Source of the DNA: PSLL01 sp964389705
GTDB taxonomy: Bacteria > Desulfobacterota_D > UBA1144 > Nemesobacterales > CSP1-2
Assembly: GCA_964389705.1 (NCBI GenBank)
Contig: CAYMEO010000113.1
Span: 1-6,299, forward strand
DNA length: 6,299 nucleotides
Reading direction: 5' to 3'
Made by a program: the position numbers and the translations under genes. The notes under the pieces were generated by a model that was not told where the DNA came from, ran no database searches, and was given only the letters and a program-made list of their open reading frames with translations. How positions within the stretch are numbered: position 1 is the stretch's first letter; every line of letters begins with the position of its first letter. Positions 1 to 6,030 of the stretch are shown here, in pieces.

Positions 1-58
1 ACACTTACAGATACTTAATACAAACGGGATTCCAATAAAAAACAGGCCAAAACTAAGT

Positions 59-64
59 TATAAT
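59..64 (+). promoter_or_regulatory. possible -10 box for the lipoprotein gene
   Basis: A perfect TATAAT lies 66 bases before the preferred ATG of the lipoprotein gene, in an AT-rich leader. I see no convincing -35 box at the usual 16-18 base distance, so this is only a candidate. The rest of bases 1-111 shows no gene. Confidence 0.3.
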
Positions 65-129
65 TTCGCCTAAAACGGGATGGACGCCCAAACAACCCTC
101 AAAAAGATTTTATGATGGAGAGATACCAA

Positions 130-618
130 ATGAAGAAAACGTTAATTCTCCTCATCCCAGCACTCATCTCATGCGCCAATGTGCGTAGCGTATCTACCGT
201 AATCTCCCCGCAAAGGGTGGACAAAGGGGGCCTAAAAAAACTCGAAGAATCAATCACCCCCGCGTATGGCTTTAGGATAAGTATCAGTCCTCACTTATCG
301 GATAAAAAGGAAAAGATCATAAGCAATGTGGATACCCAATTTATGGAATTCAGCAGATGCATGGGCATAACAGATAACGGCATGAGGGCAAGGGCATATT
401 TAATATCGGTTGTAGATGGAACATTTGAATGTAAATACCACGGGGGCAGATGCAATGGGGAATACGATATGGATAATAACCTAATAATAGTTACGTACAG
501 GGCCTTCAATAGAGAGGGAATCCTACCACTACTCAAACATGAATGGTCGCATGCCTATGGATTCCTAAAAGGCGACGACTCAAACCTAGATGAAATAAGG
601 CAATGCACCAGATATTGA
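130..618 (+). CDS. small lipoprotein with HExxH metallopeptidase-like motif
   Basis: Predicted outer-surface or periplasmic lipoprotein of 162 residues, possibly a zinc metallopeptidase. The N-terminus is a short lipoprotein signal: two lysines, a hydrophobic stretch and the lipobox L-I-S-C with Cys at residue 15. An ATG at 112 is possible, but the ATG at 130 is preferred because a GGAGAG ribosome site ends 7 bases before it and the signal peptide then begins properly with MKK. Near the C-terminus is HEWSH (residues 137-141), preceded by a predicted strand (NNLIIVTYR) and followed by AYGFLKGDD. HExxH with a strand before it is the zinc-site arrangement of many metallopeptidases. The Gly three residues after the second His is as in metzincins, but the metzincin third His/Asp is Lys here, so any third ligand would have to be a nearby Asp or Glu. 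Four further cysteines could form disulfides. I do not recognise a named family; peptidase activity is inference. The gene converges with its right-hand neighbour, with 11 bases between the stops. Confidence 0.8.
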   Translation: MKKTLILLIPALISCANVRSVSTVISPQRVDKGGLKKLEESITPAYGFRISISPHLSDKKEKIISNVDTQFMEFSRCMGITDNGMRARAYLISVVDGTFECKYHGGRCNGEYDMDNNLIIVTYRAFNREGILPLLKHEWSHAYGFLKGDDSNLDEIRQCTRY

Positions 619-629
619 TTAAACAGAGG

Positions 630-1268
630 TCATGGTTGATACTCTGTGGGTCTGCTATAGTCCCCATCTATAAACATCTGTTTGGCAGGATCGCGCCGTT
701 CACCCCTTAGCTCCTCTTTATACTCTTCGTCTTTCCTAGTCTCGTTAATTGGCTTATATGTATACTCGACCCTTGTTATGTTGCTCTTCGGGTTCACGCT
801 GAGAACCACTGCCATATCGGGCATGTGCCAGGTCCATGCAGTAAGATGAAACATCTCCTCCTTTTCCCTAGGCTCTCCATAGAGGCCAATTAGAAATCTA
901 GAAAGTTCGTCTTTTAATCTTGCCTGCTCCGATGGGTCTCCTGATTTAAAAACGAGTGAGGATGCCATAAGTTCATTATCATAGAATTCTAGTTTTGTCT
1001 TTACATCTGAATGAGCAATATCTGCCGGAAGGTCTATAAATGCCCCTTCTACAACGATTGTTCTAATATTTTTAGAGTCAACAGTGTCTTCTAAGACCCT
1101 TTTATTCTGGGATCTTATAATCTCGAGCGCCTGTTTCTTTGAAATCCCGAAATTGAATCCAAGGGCAGAGGCGTTTTTAATATCCCTCTCTTTTGAGAGG
1201 CTAGTAGCAGTAAAGGCGGCCAATACCAATATTGATATAAAGGAGACTTTACTTATATTCATATTCAT
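630..1268 (-). CDS. exported hypothetical protein
   Basis: 212-residue protein that I do not recognise. Residues 7-24 form the hydrophobic core of a signal peptide, with probable cleavage near the Ser-Leu-Ser-Lys stretch around residue 25, so it should act in the periplasm or outside. No lipobox Cys is present. The mature part begins with a segment (GFNFGISKKQALEIIRSQ) resembling the start of small periplasmic alpha/beta domains in which a Gly-(Ile/Met)-Ser/Thr-Lys turn opens a helix. Alternating strands and helices follow. The last 40 residues are highly charged and end in a polar tail, without membrane segments. The start at 1268 is supported by a strong GGGAGGG ribosome site 7 bases upstream; a second in-frame ATG two codons later is less well placed. 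It has its own promoter candidate and appears monocistronic, convergent with the lipoprotein gene. The gene is surely real; the function is unknown. Confidence 0.85.
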   Translation of the reverse strand: MNMNISKVSFISILVLAAFTATSLSKERDIKNASALGFNFGISKKQALEIIRSQNKRVLEDTVDSKNIRTIVVEGAFIDLPADIAHSDVKTKLEFYDNELMASSLVFKSGDPSEQARLKDELSRFLIGLYGEPREKEEMFHLTAWTWHMPDMAVVLSVNPKSNITRVEYTYKPINETRKDEEYKEELRGERRDPAKQMFIDGDYSRPTEYQP

Positions 1269-1303
1269 CTTTTTACCCTCCCAAGATCGAAGAGTATTTT
1301 AGA

Positions 1304-1332
1304 TTTATACCCTATTGAGCCAATCTTTACAA
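1304..1332 (-). promoter_or_regulatory. sigma70-type promoter of the exported hypothetical gene
   Basis: Read on the minus strand, TTGTAA (1327-1332) and TATAAA (1304-1309) are separated by 17 bases, matching the sigma70 consensus at 4/6 and 5/6 positions. The -10 box lies 35 bases upstream of the ATG at 1268, leaving a short leader that contains the GGGAGGG ribosome site. This fits transcription of the 212-residue exported protein. Confidence 0.45.
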
Positions 1333-1448
1333 GAAGCTCTATTTAAGGAGTAAGGGCCATTTGTCTTTTTAAAAAGCATAAAGGCAGGTTTGAAACCCTG
1401 GGCGTTTTCTCATTGGAATTCCGGGGCACAACACATCCTTACCGCCCT

Positions 1449-2732
1449 TTATTCAACCTGTGTACTGAGGTCCTCTCCGGCAAATCTCCTTGTAGTCCGA
1501 GGCGTCTTTCTAGATGGGTCATAAAGCGTCGCCCAAGGATTCTCACGTCCAAGGATCAAGTCAGTCAAGAGAATCCCCGCAATCGTGCCGTATGTTATGC
1601 CCATCCCTGAACCCCCTGTTGCGATATAGACGTTAGACTCATCTCCCGGATTATGCCCTATAAAAGCAAGCCCATCAATTGTTTCTATAACCTGCCCAGA
1701 CCACCTAAACCCTATCCTCTCAATCATGGGAAAACGCTCTAGTGTCCATCTCCCAAGCCTCTTATAGCGCTCATCGGCATCACTTCTCTGTCCTATTCTG
1801 TGGTCTTCACCCCCAACAATCAATATGTCATGGCCTGATGATTTGTTGTTTTTTTCATCCGCCATTCTTACAGACCTTATGCCCTGAAGCCGAATATAGT
1901 GATATGGGTCTGATGTATCCCAGTAAAGTGCTTTTGTAATGGAGCCGCGCGGCACACACGCCCCGATAGCATAGGTCATGTAACGGACTTGTTTTGTATA
2001 AATTGTAAAAAGATCATTTATTGGAGTGTTAGTGGCTACAACAATAGTGTCGGCATTAACGATATTGCCTCTGCTCGTCTTAACATAGGCACCTGAGCCA
2101 CCTTTTATCTTCTCCACGCGGGCTCCTATAAAAATCCGTCCGCCGTCGCGTCTAATCGCCCTGGCAAGTCCTGAGAGATATTTTAGTGGATGGAATTGAC
2201 CCTGCCTCGGAAACCTCAGGCACGGACCTGTATCAAATGAATCAATCGGTGCGCGCTGGATGAGTTCTACACCCACGAGTCCCGCGTTTTGTGCCGCCTC
2301 CAATTCGCGGTCGAGTACATCTGTTGAATCGCCTGATGGGACAAATAAGTATCCATCAATCCGCTCAAAGCCGCAGTCTATTCTCTCTTCAGAAACAATA
2401 GCCTCTATACGGTCAATTGCAGCTGTGTGACTCTGGGCAACGAGATGCGCAGCCTCCCTTCCATGGAGCCTTTCAATCTCAGAATATGTATCATCAATCT
2501 CATTAGAAAGATGCGCCGTTGTGCGTTCAGTTTGACCGCTTCCAATAAATCCATCATTAAGTACAACTACGGATTTACCCTCACGCCCAAGCAGATAGGC
2601 AGTTGTCATTCCTGAAATGCCCGCACCCACTATGCAGACATCTGCATGTGTATCTCCAACAAGTAATGGCTGAGGTGGTACCTCCTCAGTCATCACCCAG
2701 ATCGAAGCAGTTCTCCCTATATCATTTTTCAT
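1449..2732 (-). CDS. FAD-dependent oxidoreductase, DAO family, without Rieske domain
   Basis: 427-residue flavoprotein of the DAO (glycine/D-amino-acid oxidase-like) fold. The FAD-binding Rossmann motif is clear: DVCIVGAGISG at residues 31-41, with an acidic residue (Asp60) at the end of the second strand. A second hallmark is the strand VVATNTPIND (231-240). The C-terminal FAD-contact region is NVYIATGGSGMGITYGTIAG (367-386). The stretches ERTTAHLSNEIDD, SHTAAIDRIEAIV, DTGPCLRFPRQGQFHPLKY and WSGQVIETIDGLAFIG are those of a family of putative oxidoreductases whose members commonly run past 500 residues and end in a Rieske [2Fe-2S] domain. This one stops soon after the conserved NPWATLYDPSRKT (398-410), and no Cys-x-His motif is present here or downstream. 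The substrate is unknown. The start is fixed by an AGGAGG site 8 bases upstream. It lies in the same direction as the glycosyltransferase and just below it, possibly in one operon, although the assembly gap leaves the spacing uncertain. Confidence 0.93.
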   Translation of the reverse strand: MKNDIGRTASIWVMTEEVPPQPLLVGDTHADVCIVGAGISGMTTAYLLGREGKSVVVLNDGFIGSGQTERTTAHLSNEIDDTYSEIERLHGREAAHLVAQSHTAAIDRIEAIVSEERIDCGFERIDGYLFVPSGDSTDVLDRELEAAQNAGLVGVELIQRAPIDSFDTGPCLRFPRQGQFHPLKYLSGLARAIRRDGGRIFIGARVEKIKGGSGAYVKTSRGNIVNADTIVVATNTPINDLFTIYTKQVRYMTYAIGACVPRGSITKALYWDTSDPYHYIRLQGIRSVRMADEKNNKSSGHDILIVGGEDHRIGQRSDADERYKRLGRWTLERFPMIERIGFRWSGQVIETIDGLAFIGHNPGDESNVYIATGGSGMGITYGTIAGILLTDLILGRENPWATLYDPSRKTPRTTRRFAGEDLSTQVE

Positions 2733-2744
2733 GATACTCTCCTC

Positions 2745-4046
2745 CTATGTGCAGAGCCCCCGACTGGATTTAAGCCAAGCAATGGGCATAGGTATNNNNN
2801 NNNNNNNNNNNNNNNNNNNNNNNNNNNNNNNNNNNNNNNNNNNNNNNNNNNNNNNNNNNNNNNNNNNNNNNNNNNNNNNNNNNNNNNNNNNNNNNCTCGC
2901 CTTCCATATAACCCCTTTACCACTTACAACCTTATACGTGGAAGAGACTATAAGAGCTATGTAAATAAGTATCCCCATTGGGACAGTAAAAGAGTAGTAG
3001 CGGGGAATAGCAAATAATTTTAGAGCCTGCCACCAGGAATTATATATAATCAAAGCCAGAAGAAAGCCACTCTCAGCTAGGATCAGAAGGGAGTGAAGTG
3101 TACGTGATCCTAGAAAGAGTACATTGACAAAAGACCAGGTAAAAAGGACAGGTGCAATAAATCCACAGGCAAGTAGTATAAATAAGGAAAATATAACCTG
3201 GCTCCATTTCCTTCCAAGTTCAAAGAAAAGGTTTTTTGTCCAGCCTTCCCATATCTCACTGAAGTTTGTATACATCCTAGTTTTTATGAGCCGCCTTCCC
3301 TTCACAAAATGGAGTCGGTAGCCAAGGCCCTTTACGAGATTTGCCAGGGCAACATCCTCAACAATGCTGTTCTTTACTGCCGGGTGTCCGCCGATAGCCT
3401 CGTAAACGGATCTCCTTATCAATATAAACTGACCATTTGCTGCCGCTATTTTGCTCCTTGGATCATTAACCCGTCCATAGGGGAAGGTATAGTAGATGGA
3501 AGAAAGAACAACGGGTTGGATTACCCGCTCCCAGAATGTCTCTAGGATCTGAAAAGGAGAGATAGACAGCATATCTATATTGTTTTCATCAACATACCTC
3601 ATAACTGAAGTAAGCATGTAAGGTTCAGAGACGGTATCCGCATCAATAAAGAGAAGCCAATCCCCTTTTGACTGCTTTACCCCCTGCCAGAGGGCATAGT
3701 TTTTCCCGACCCAACCCTTAGGAACAGGATTACCTTCTATGACCCGTAAATTATTGTATCTGGAGGCGAGTTCCTTAAGTATATTAAGGGTGTTATCCCT
3801 TGATCTATCATCTACAGCTATAATCTCAAGATTTGGATAACATTGGGAAATTAAGCTCTCGATACAGCGCCTTGCGTTCTTCTCTTCGTTACGCATAGGG
3901 ACAATGATAGAGACCAATGGTGGATTTCCTTGCAAATTCTCTATAACCGGTGGCTCATCATCGTAATATGCAATTGCCTTTCGAAAGTTCAATAAAAATA
4001 CGGTCAGAAAAGATGTAAATATACTGATTATTACCAGTGCCGGCAT
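2745..4046 (-). CDS. family 2 membrane glycosyltransferase, 3' end disrupted by assembly gap
   Basis: Inverting-type GT2 (GT-A fold) glycosyltransferase that would transfer a sugar from a nucleotide-sugar donor at the cytoplasmic membrane. Residues 1-21 form an N-terminal membrane segment. The catalytic domain follows: LVSIIVPMRNEE (44-55), VDDRSRDNT (78-86), PKGWVGKN (109-116), the metal-binding DAD at 135-137 (FIDADT), NGQFILIRR (204-212) and the catalytic-base pair EDVALA (230-235). The segment around W266-W269 probably serves as the acceptor-side helix. Three or more membrane segments follow, at about 283-313, 318-340 and 355-375. The layout, with PKGW-GKN and a C-terminal GKGVIWK, resembles carotenoid or hopanoid-associated glycosyltransferases such as CruC or HpnB, but the acceptor cannot be fixed. 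Family members end shortly after the WKG-like motif, so the true stop may lie inside the run of Ns. The last 16 residues, read beyond the gap, may not belong to this protein. Only 2896-4046 is secure. The ribosome site before 4046 is a modest AGGGA. Confidence 0.88.
   Translation of the reverse strand: MPALVIISIFTSFLTVFLLNFRKAIAYYDDEPPVIENLQGNPPLVSIIVPMRNEEKNARRCIESLISQCYPNLEIIAVDDRSRDNTLNILKELASRYNNLRVIEGNPVPKGWVGKNYALWQGVKQSKGDWLLFIDADTVSEPYMLTSVMRYVDENNIDMLSISPFQILETFWERVIQPVVLSSIYYTFPYGRVNDPRSKIAAANGQFILIRRSVYEAIGGHPAVKNSIVEDVALANLVKGLGYRLHFVKGRRLIKTRMYTNFSEIWEGWTKNLFFELGRKWSQVIFSLFILLACGFIAPVLFTWSFVNVLFLGSRTLHSLLILAESGFLLALIIYNSWWQALKLFAIPRYYSFTVPMGILIYIALIVSSTYKVVSGKGVIWKAXXXXXXXXXXXXXXXXXXXXXXXXXXXXXXXXXXIPMPIAWLKSSRGLCT
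2796..2895. other. assembly gap of 100 Ns
   Basis: A run of exactly 100 unresolved bases, the conventional placeholder for a scaffold gap of unknown size. It interrupts the 3' end of the glycosyltransferase. The 51 bases from 2745 to 2795 stay open in the same minus-strand frame only if the gap length is really 100, so that continuity may be accidental, and additional genes could be hidden here. Confidence 0.97.
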
Positions 4047-4083
4047 AATTCCCTTTTAAGGACTCGTGGAGTAATAAACCATT

Positions 4084-4112
4084 TTTATATCATCTCACTT
4101 GAGTTATATAAA
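4084..4112 (-). promoter_or_regulatory. weak promoter candidate for the glycosyltransferase
   Basis: On the minus strand TATAAA (4084-4089) follows TTTATA (4107-4112) at 17 bases, about 40 bases above the ATG at 4046. The -10 is good and the -35 only fair, in a generally AT-rich stretch, so chance occurrence is possible. No gene was found in 4047-4250. Confidence 0.25.
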
Positions 4113-4250
4113 AGATACCTAAATAGAGTAAGGTTGATAAGATCCCTGATCTGGTTGGGAAAAAGCGCGGTGTTGATCCCCGTCTTGTACATTGACCCAT
4201 TCTGACAAGATGTCGTCCTTGGCTATACCGACGGGAAAAATGGCATGGGC

Positions 4251-4478
4251 TCATATAAACTCAACCGACTGAACAAATGTGCCCGAAGAACCGCAACAGG
4301 GGTCAACCAGCCATTCGTAGGGCTCGACCATCTCAACCTGAAGCCAAACGATGCAGCGTGGTGTGTAGAACTCGCCGCCTTTCTTCCTCTCGGCGGCGAA
4401 CTGGGAGAGGTGTTTATCCAGGTGGTGCTGGTAGGCAATGGTAACTGCCTGATTCTTTGTCAGTACCCTTTTCCGCAT
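4251..4478 (-). pseudogene. hsdM: fragment of type I restriction-modification methyltransferase subunit HsdM
   Basis: A 75-codon remnant of the DNA adenine methyltransferase subunit of a type I restriction-modification system. Residues 29-41 (ERKKGGEFYTPRC) match the conserved KKGGEFYTP segment before the AdoMet-binding domain. VDPCCGSSGTFVQS (58-71) corresponds to the AdoMet-binding motif I, usually DPCCGSGGMFVQS; the second Gly of GSGG is Ser here. An intact HsdM is typically around 500 residues or more. This piece lacks most of the N-terminal helical domain, the catalytic NPPY/F motif and everything after it. It ends at a TGA where intact proteins read on through FIE. No convincing HsdM sequence continues downstream, and there is no good ribosome site before the ATG at 4478. 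It is almost certainly non-functional debris. Its direction is the same as that of the HsdR piece at the right edge, about 1.5 kb away. Confidence 0.85.
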
Positions 4479-4524
4479 GTTTAAGTGACATGACCCTTGT
4501 CATTGCGAACTACTTGTAGCCCGA

Positions 4525-4671
4525 TTATCTCTGGTGTGGAAAGGGGCAGGAGTCATTATAGAACGGCATGATTGCATCAAGCGCATAGCTGTTGCGCGTG
4601 TGGGCCGGTGATTGCAGGGCGCCACCTACCATCGCATCCTTGACGTGTAACGCACCCGATAGCTCACTCAT
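4525..4671 (-). CDS. possible 48-residue ORF of unknown function
   Basis: A small minus-strand frame starting with MSELSGALHVKDAMVGG, 33 bases below the stop of the exported protein and in the same direction. A GGAGAG lies 11 bases before the ATG, somewhat too far for a typical ribosome site. The peptide has no signal sequence, membrane segment or recognised motif. It could be a real small gene, the remnant of a larger one, or chance. The rest of the 4479-4704 stretch shows no gene, only a short ATGAC/GTCAT hairpin at 4490-4503. Confidence 0.2.
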   Translation of the reverse strand: MSELSGALHVKDAMVGGALQSPAHTRNSYALDAIMPFYNDSCPFPHQR

Positions 4672-4704
4672 GATATCTGCCACTCTCCGCGAAATATTGT
4701 AGTG

Positions 4705-5751
4705 TCACTGTGGGGGCACCCTACTCAGACGGTGAAAATCAGCACCCGGCGGCGTATCTGTGTCGGTGCCGAGCACAGTACCACGGGCATCGACCCAATA
4801 GTAGCGGTGATTATTGGCAACCGTGTATCTGGTACCCGTCGCGGAGTCCGTGTAAATGTCAATACCGAGCCGCCTCCGAGAGTCTTCCTGCATCACCCGA
4901 TCAATAACGGCGCCTCGGGCCTCCCAGGAGCGCATGATCGAGTCAGAAATTGCCTTATTTTCGGCTGTTGCAGCCCGTGACACAGCGACAGCGTTCTCGG
5001 AGTTGCGTGCGAGCCAATTTAGGTTTATCTGTGTCGAGGCGATCATGTGCGCCAACAAGCCAGCCGCAATACCGGCAACCTGTGTCGGGGCATAAAATGC
5101 CTGGATGGTCTCGGCATACCAGATAGCACCATACGAGCCTCTGATCGAAACTACACTGGCAAGGACATCAGCGGTCATTGCTATACTATTTTTCTCACAG
5201 GTAAAGTGTGCCTCTCCGACATCATGAAAAATACCGAACGCCTGTGAATATGGGTTGATTTGTCGACCAATTTCAAGCCGAGGATAGTGCCCCATGACCT
5301 TGATTGCTTGACATAACTCACTGAGCCTGCGCTGCCCCCAAGTAACGGCAAATTGCTCGCCGGTCTGATATCGGGCGACCCTATAAACAGTGCCACCGCC
5401 ACCACTATAGAGGCTGCCTTCGTGAAAGCCCGAGGCGGCGAGCAGTGGCGTTGGTACAACATAGCTCCATTCGGTGGGATCGTTGATGACGAGAATGGTC
5501 ATTCCATCGGGCGATACTGCTTTAGCCCAAGAACGGTATTGTAGCGCGTTAAGCCTGTCCGTGCGTCCGGACACCTTCCAGCCTTGCGGCATGTCAATAG
5601 TGAAAGCGCCCTCGGTTGGATCGCTATATTTCACCCAATTCCGCACCAGCGGTACTGCTGCAACCGGGACACCCTGCTGCTTCTGAGCCAACGCTATGAC
5701 GGCCATCACAATGGTGAAGACCGCTGTCATGGTCATTACACGAGATCGCAT
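4705..5751 (-). CDS. exported protein of unknown function
   Basis: 348-residue protein with an N-terminal signal peptide: MRSR, a hydrophobic core (6-22) and probable cleavage after Ala-Leu-Ala. Three parts can be seen. Residues 41-160 are a beta-rich domain opening with DPTEGAFTIDMPQGWKVSG, a phrase also found in small periplasmic domains beginning 'EGAF-x-(V/I)-x-P-x-GW'. Residues 190-290 are mainly helical, Ala-rich and charged near the end. Residues 297-345 form a C-terminal module, IYTDSATGTRYTVANNHRYY, then WVDARGTVLGTDT, of the kind found at the ends of exported bacterial proteins, with paired Tyr/Trp residues. There are two cysteines (147 and 185). I do not recognise a named family or enzyme motif. 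An in-frame ATG at 5874 is rejected as the start because it lies inside the promoter; the ATG at 5751 has a GGGGGGA ribosome site and begins a normal signal peptide. The gene sits between the HsdR end and the HsdM fragment and has its own promoter. Confidence 0.85.
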   Translation of the reverse strand: MRSRVMTMTAVFTIVMAVIALAQKQQGVPVAAVPLVRNWVKYSDPTEGAFTIDMPQGWKVSGRTDRLNALQYRSWAKAVSPDGMTILVINDPTEWSYVVPTPLLAASGFHEGSLYSGGGGTVYRVARYQTGEQFAVTWGQRRLSELCQAIKVMGHYPRLEIGRQINPYSQAFGIFHDVGEAHFTCEKNSIAMTADVLASVVSIRGSYGAIWYAETIQAFYAPTQVAGIAAGLLAHMIASTQINLNWLARNSENAVAVSRAATAENKAISDSIMRSWEARGAVIDRVMQEDSRRRLGIDIYTDSATGTRYTVANNHRYYWVDARGTVLGTDTDTPPGADFHRLSRVPPQ

Positions 5752-5794
5752 TGATCCCCCCTTCTTCGGATACGCTTTACCAGTCATAGCTTTG

Positions 5795-5851
5795 GCCAGG
5801 TGTAAGCTGGCGGGCCGCATGTATACATGCTTCAACAGCACCTCACAGGTG
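5795..5851 (-). promoter_or_regulatory. structured leader with three inverted repeats
   Basis: Between the promoter and the start codon of the exported protein lie three consecutive inverted repeats. They are CACCT-CAC-AGGTG (5839-5851), the perfect 14-base palindrome GCATGTATACATGC (5817-5830), and GCCAG-7 bases-CTGGC (5795-5811). They could be protein-binding operators on DNA or hairpins in the messenger leader. There is no U-run that would mark an attenuator, and no riboswitch class was recognised. Confidence 0.45.
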
Positions 5852-5862
5852 TGTATAAGGGA

Positions 5863-5891
5863 AATAAACACCATTTTTTTTCGAAAGTCAA
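5863..5891 (-). promoter_or_regulatory. sigma70-type promoter of the exported protein gene
   Basis: On the minus strand TTGACT (5886-5891, 5/6 match to -35) and TTTATT (5863-5868, 4/6 match to -10) are 17 bases apart. An eight-base A tract lies in the spacer. Transcription would begin near 5856, giving a leader of about 105 bases before the ATG at 5751. Confidence 0.5.
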
Positions 5892-5948
5892 CGGTTAATT
5901 GATTCGGGTTAAGTCCACAGAGAATTCGTCAAGATCGTCGGACCGGCA

Positions 5949-6023
5949 AGTGAACAACTGATCCCTTCAGCGGCGAATCTCGGCAGAAGGCACATCGCCG
6001 TCCGCTCTAACCAGTTGTTAAGC
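5949..6023 (-). repeat. imperfect palindrome resembling an integron attC site
   Basis: Outer arms AACAACTG (5953-5960) and CAGTTGTT (6012-6019) are perfect complements. Inner arms CGGCGA (5971-5976) and TCGCCG (5995-6000) also pair, or alternatively AGCGG with CCGCT at 6002-6006 leaving bulged bases. The unpaired segments between inner and outer arms are unequal, and an 18-base variable loop lies in the middle. Read on the minus strand, it opens with GCTTAAC, which fits the attC R'' box RYYYAAC, seven bases after the hsdR stop. The opposite box reads GTTCACT and fits GTTRRRY poorly. The total of about 75 bases is within the normal attC range. It could instead be a simple transcription terminator stem, but there is no T-run. 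Confidence 0.4.
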
Positions 6024-6030
6024 GCCCATA

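Noticed and set aside
623..647. Inverted repeat ACAGAG/CTCTGT between the convergent lipoprotein and exported-protein genes.
   Set aside because: Only six pairs with a 13-base loop and no T-run on either strand, so not supportable as a terminator.
1365..1376. Palindrome CTTTTTAAAAAG in the region upstream of the exported hypothetical gene.
   Set aside because: A low-complexity A/T palindrome that is easily formed by chance in AT-rich sequence.
1390..1425. GGTTTGAAACCC followed by GGAATTCC, reminiscent of a tRNA T-arm.
   Set aside because: The T-loop consensus TTC is absent, and no anticodon or acceptor arm can be fitted around it.
1269..1448. A possible displaced Rieske domain after the oxidoreductase, which a frameshift might have separated.
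   Set aside because: All three minus-strand frames contain early stops and no CxH or CxxH motif, and the region is too short for such a domain.
4223..4438. A minus-strand frame of 71 residues overlapping the HsdM fragment in another frame.
   Set aside because: The overlapping frame holds clear HsdM motifs; this one is Ser/Thr/Pro-rich without homology clues.
4710..5700. Several plus-strand open frames opposite the exported protein.
   Set aside because: They are antisense shadows: no ribosome sites, no recognisable motifs, and they overlap a well-supported minus-strand gene.
5752..5874. An upstream in-frame ATG at 5874 that would lengthen the exported protein by 41 residues.
   Set aside because: It falls within the promoter -10/spacer region, lacks a ribosome site, and would put non-hydrophobic residues before a normal signal peptide.
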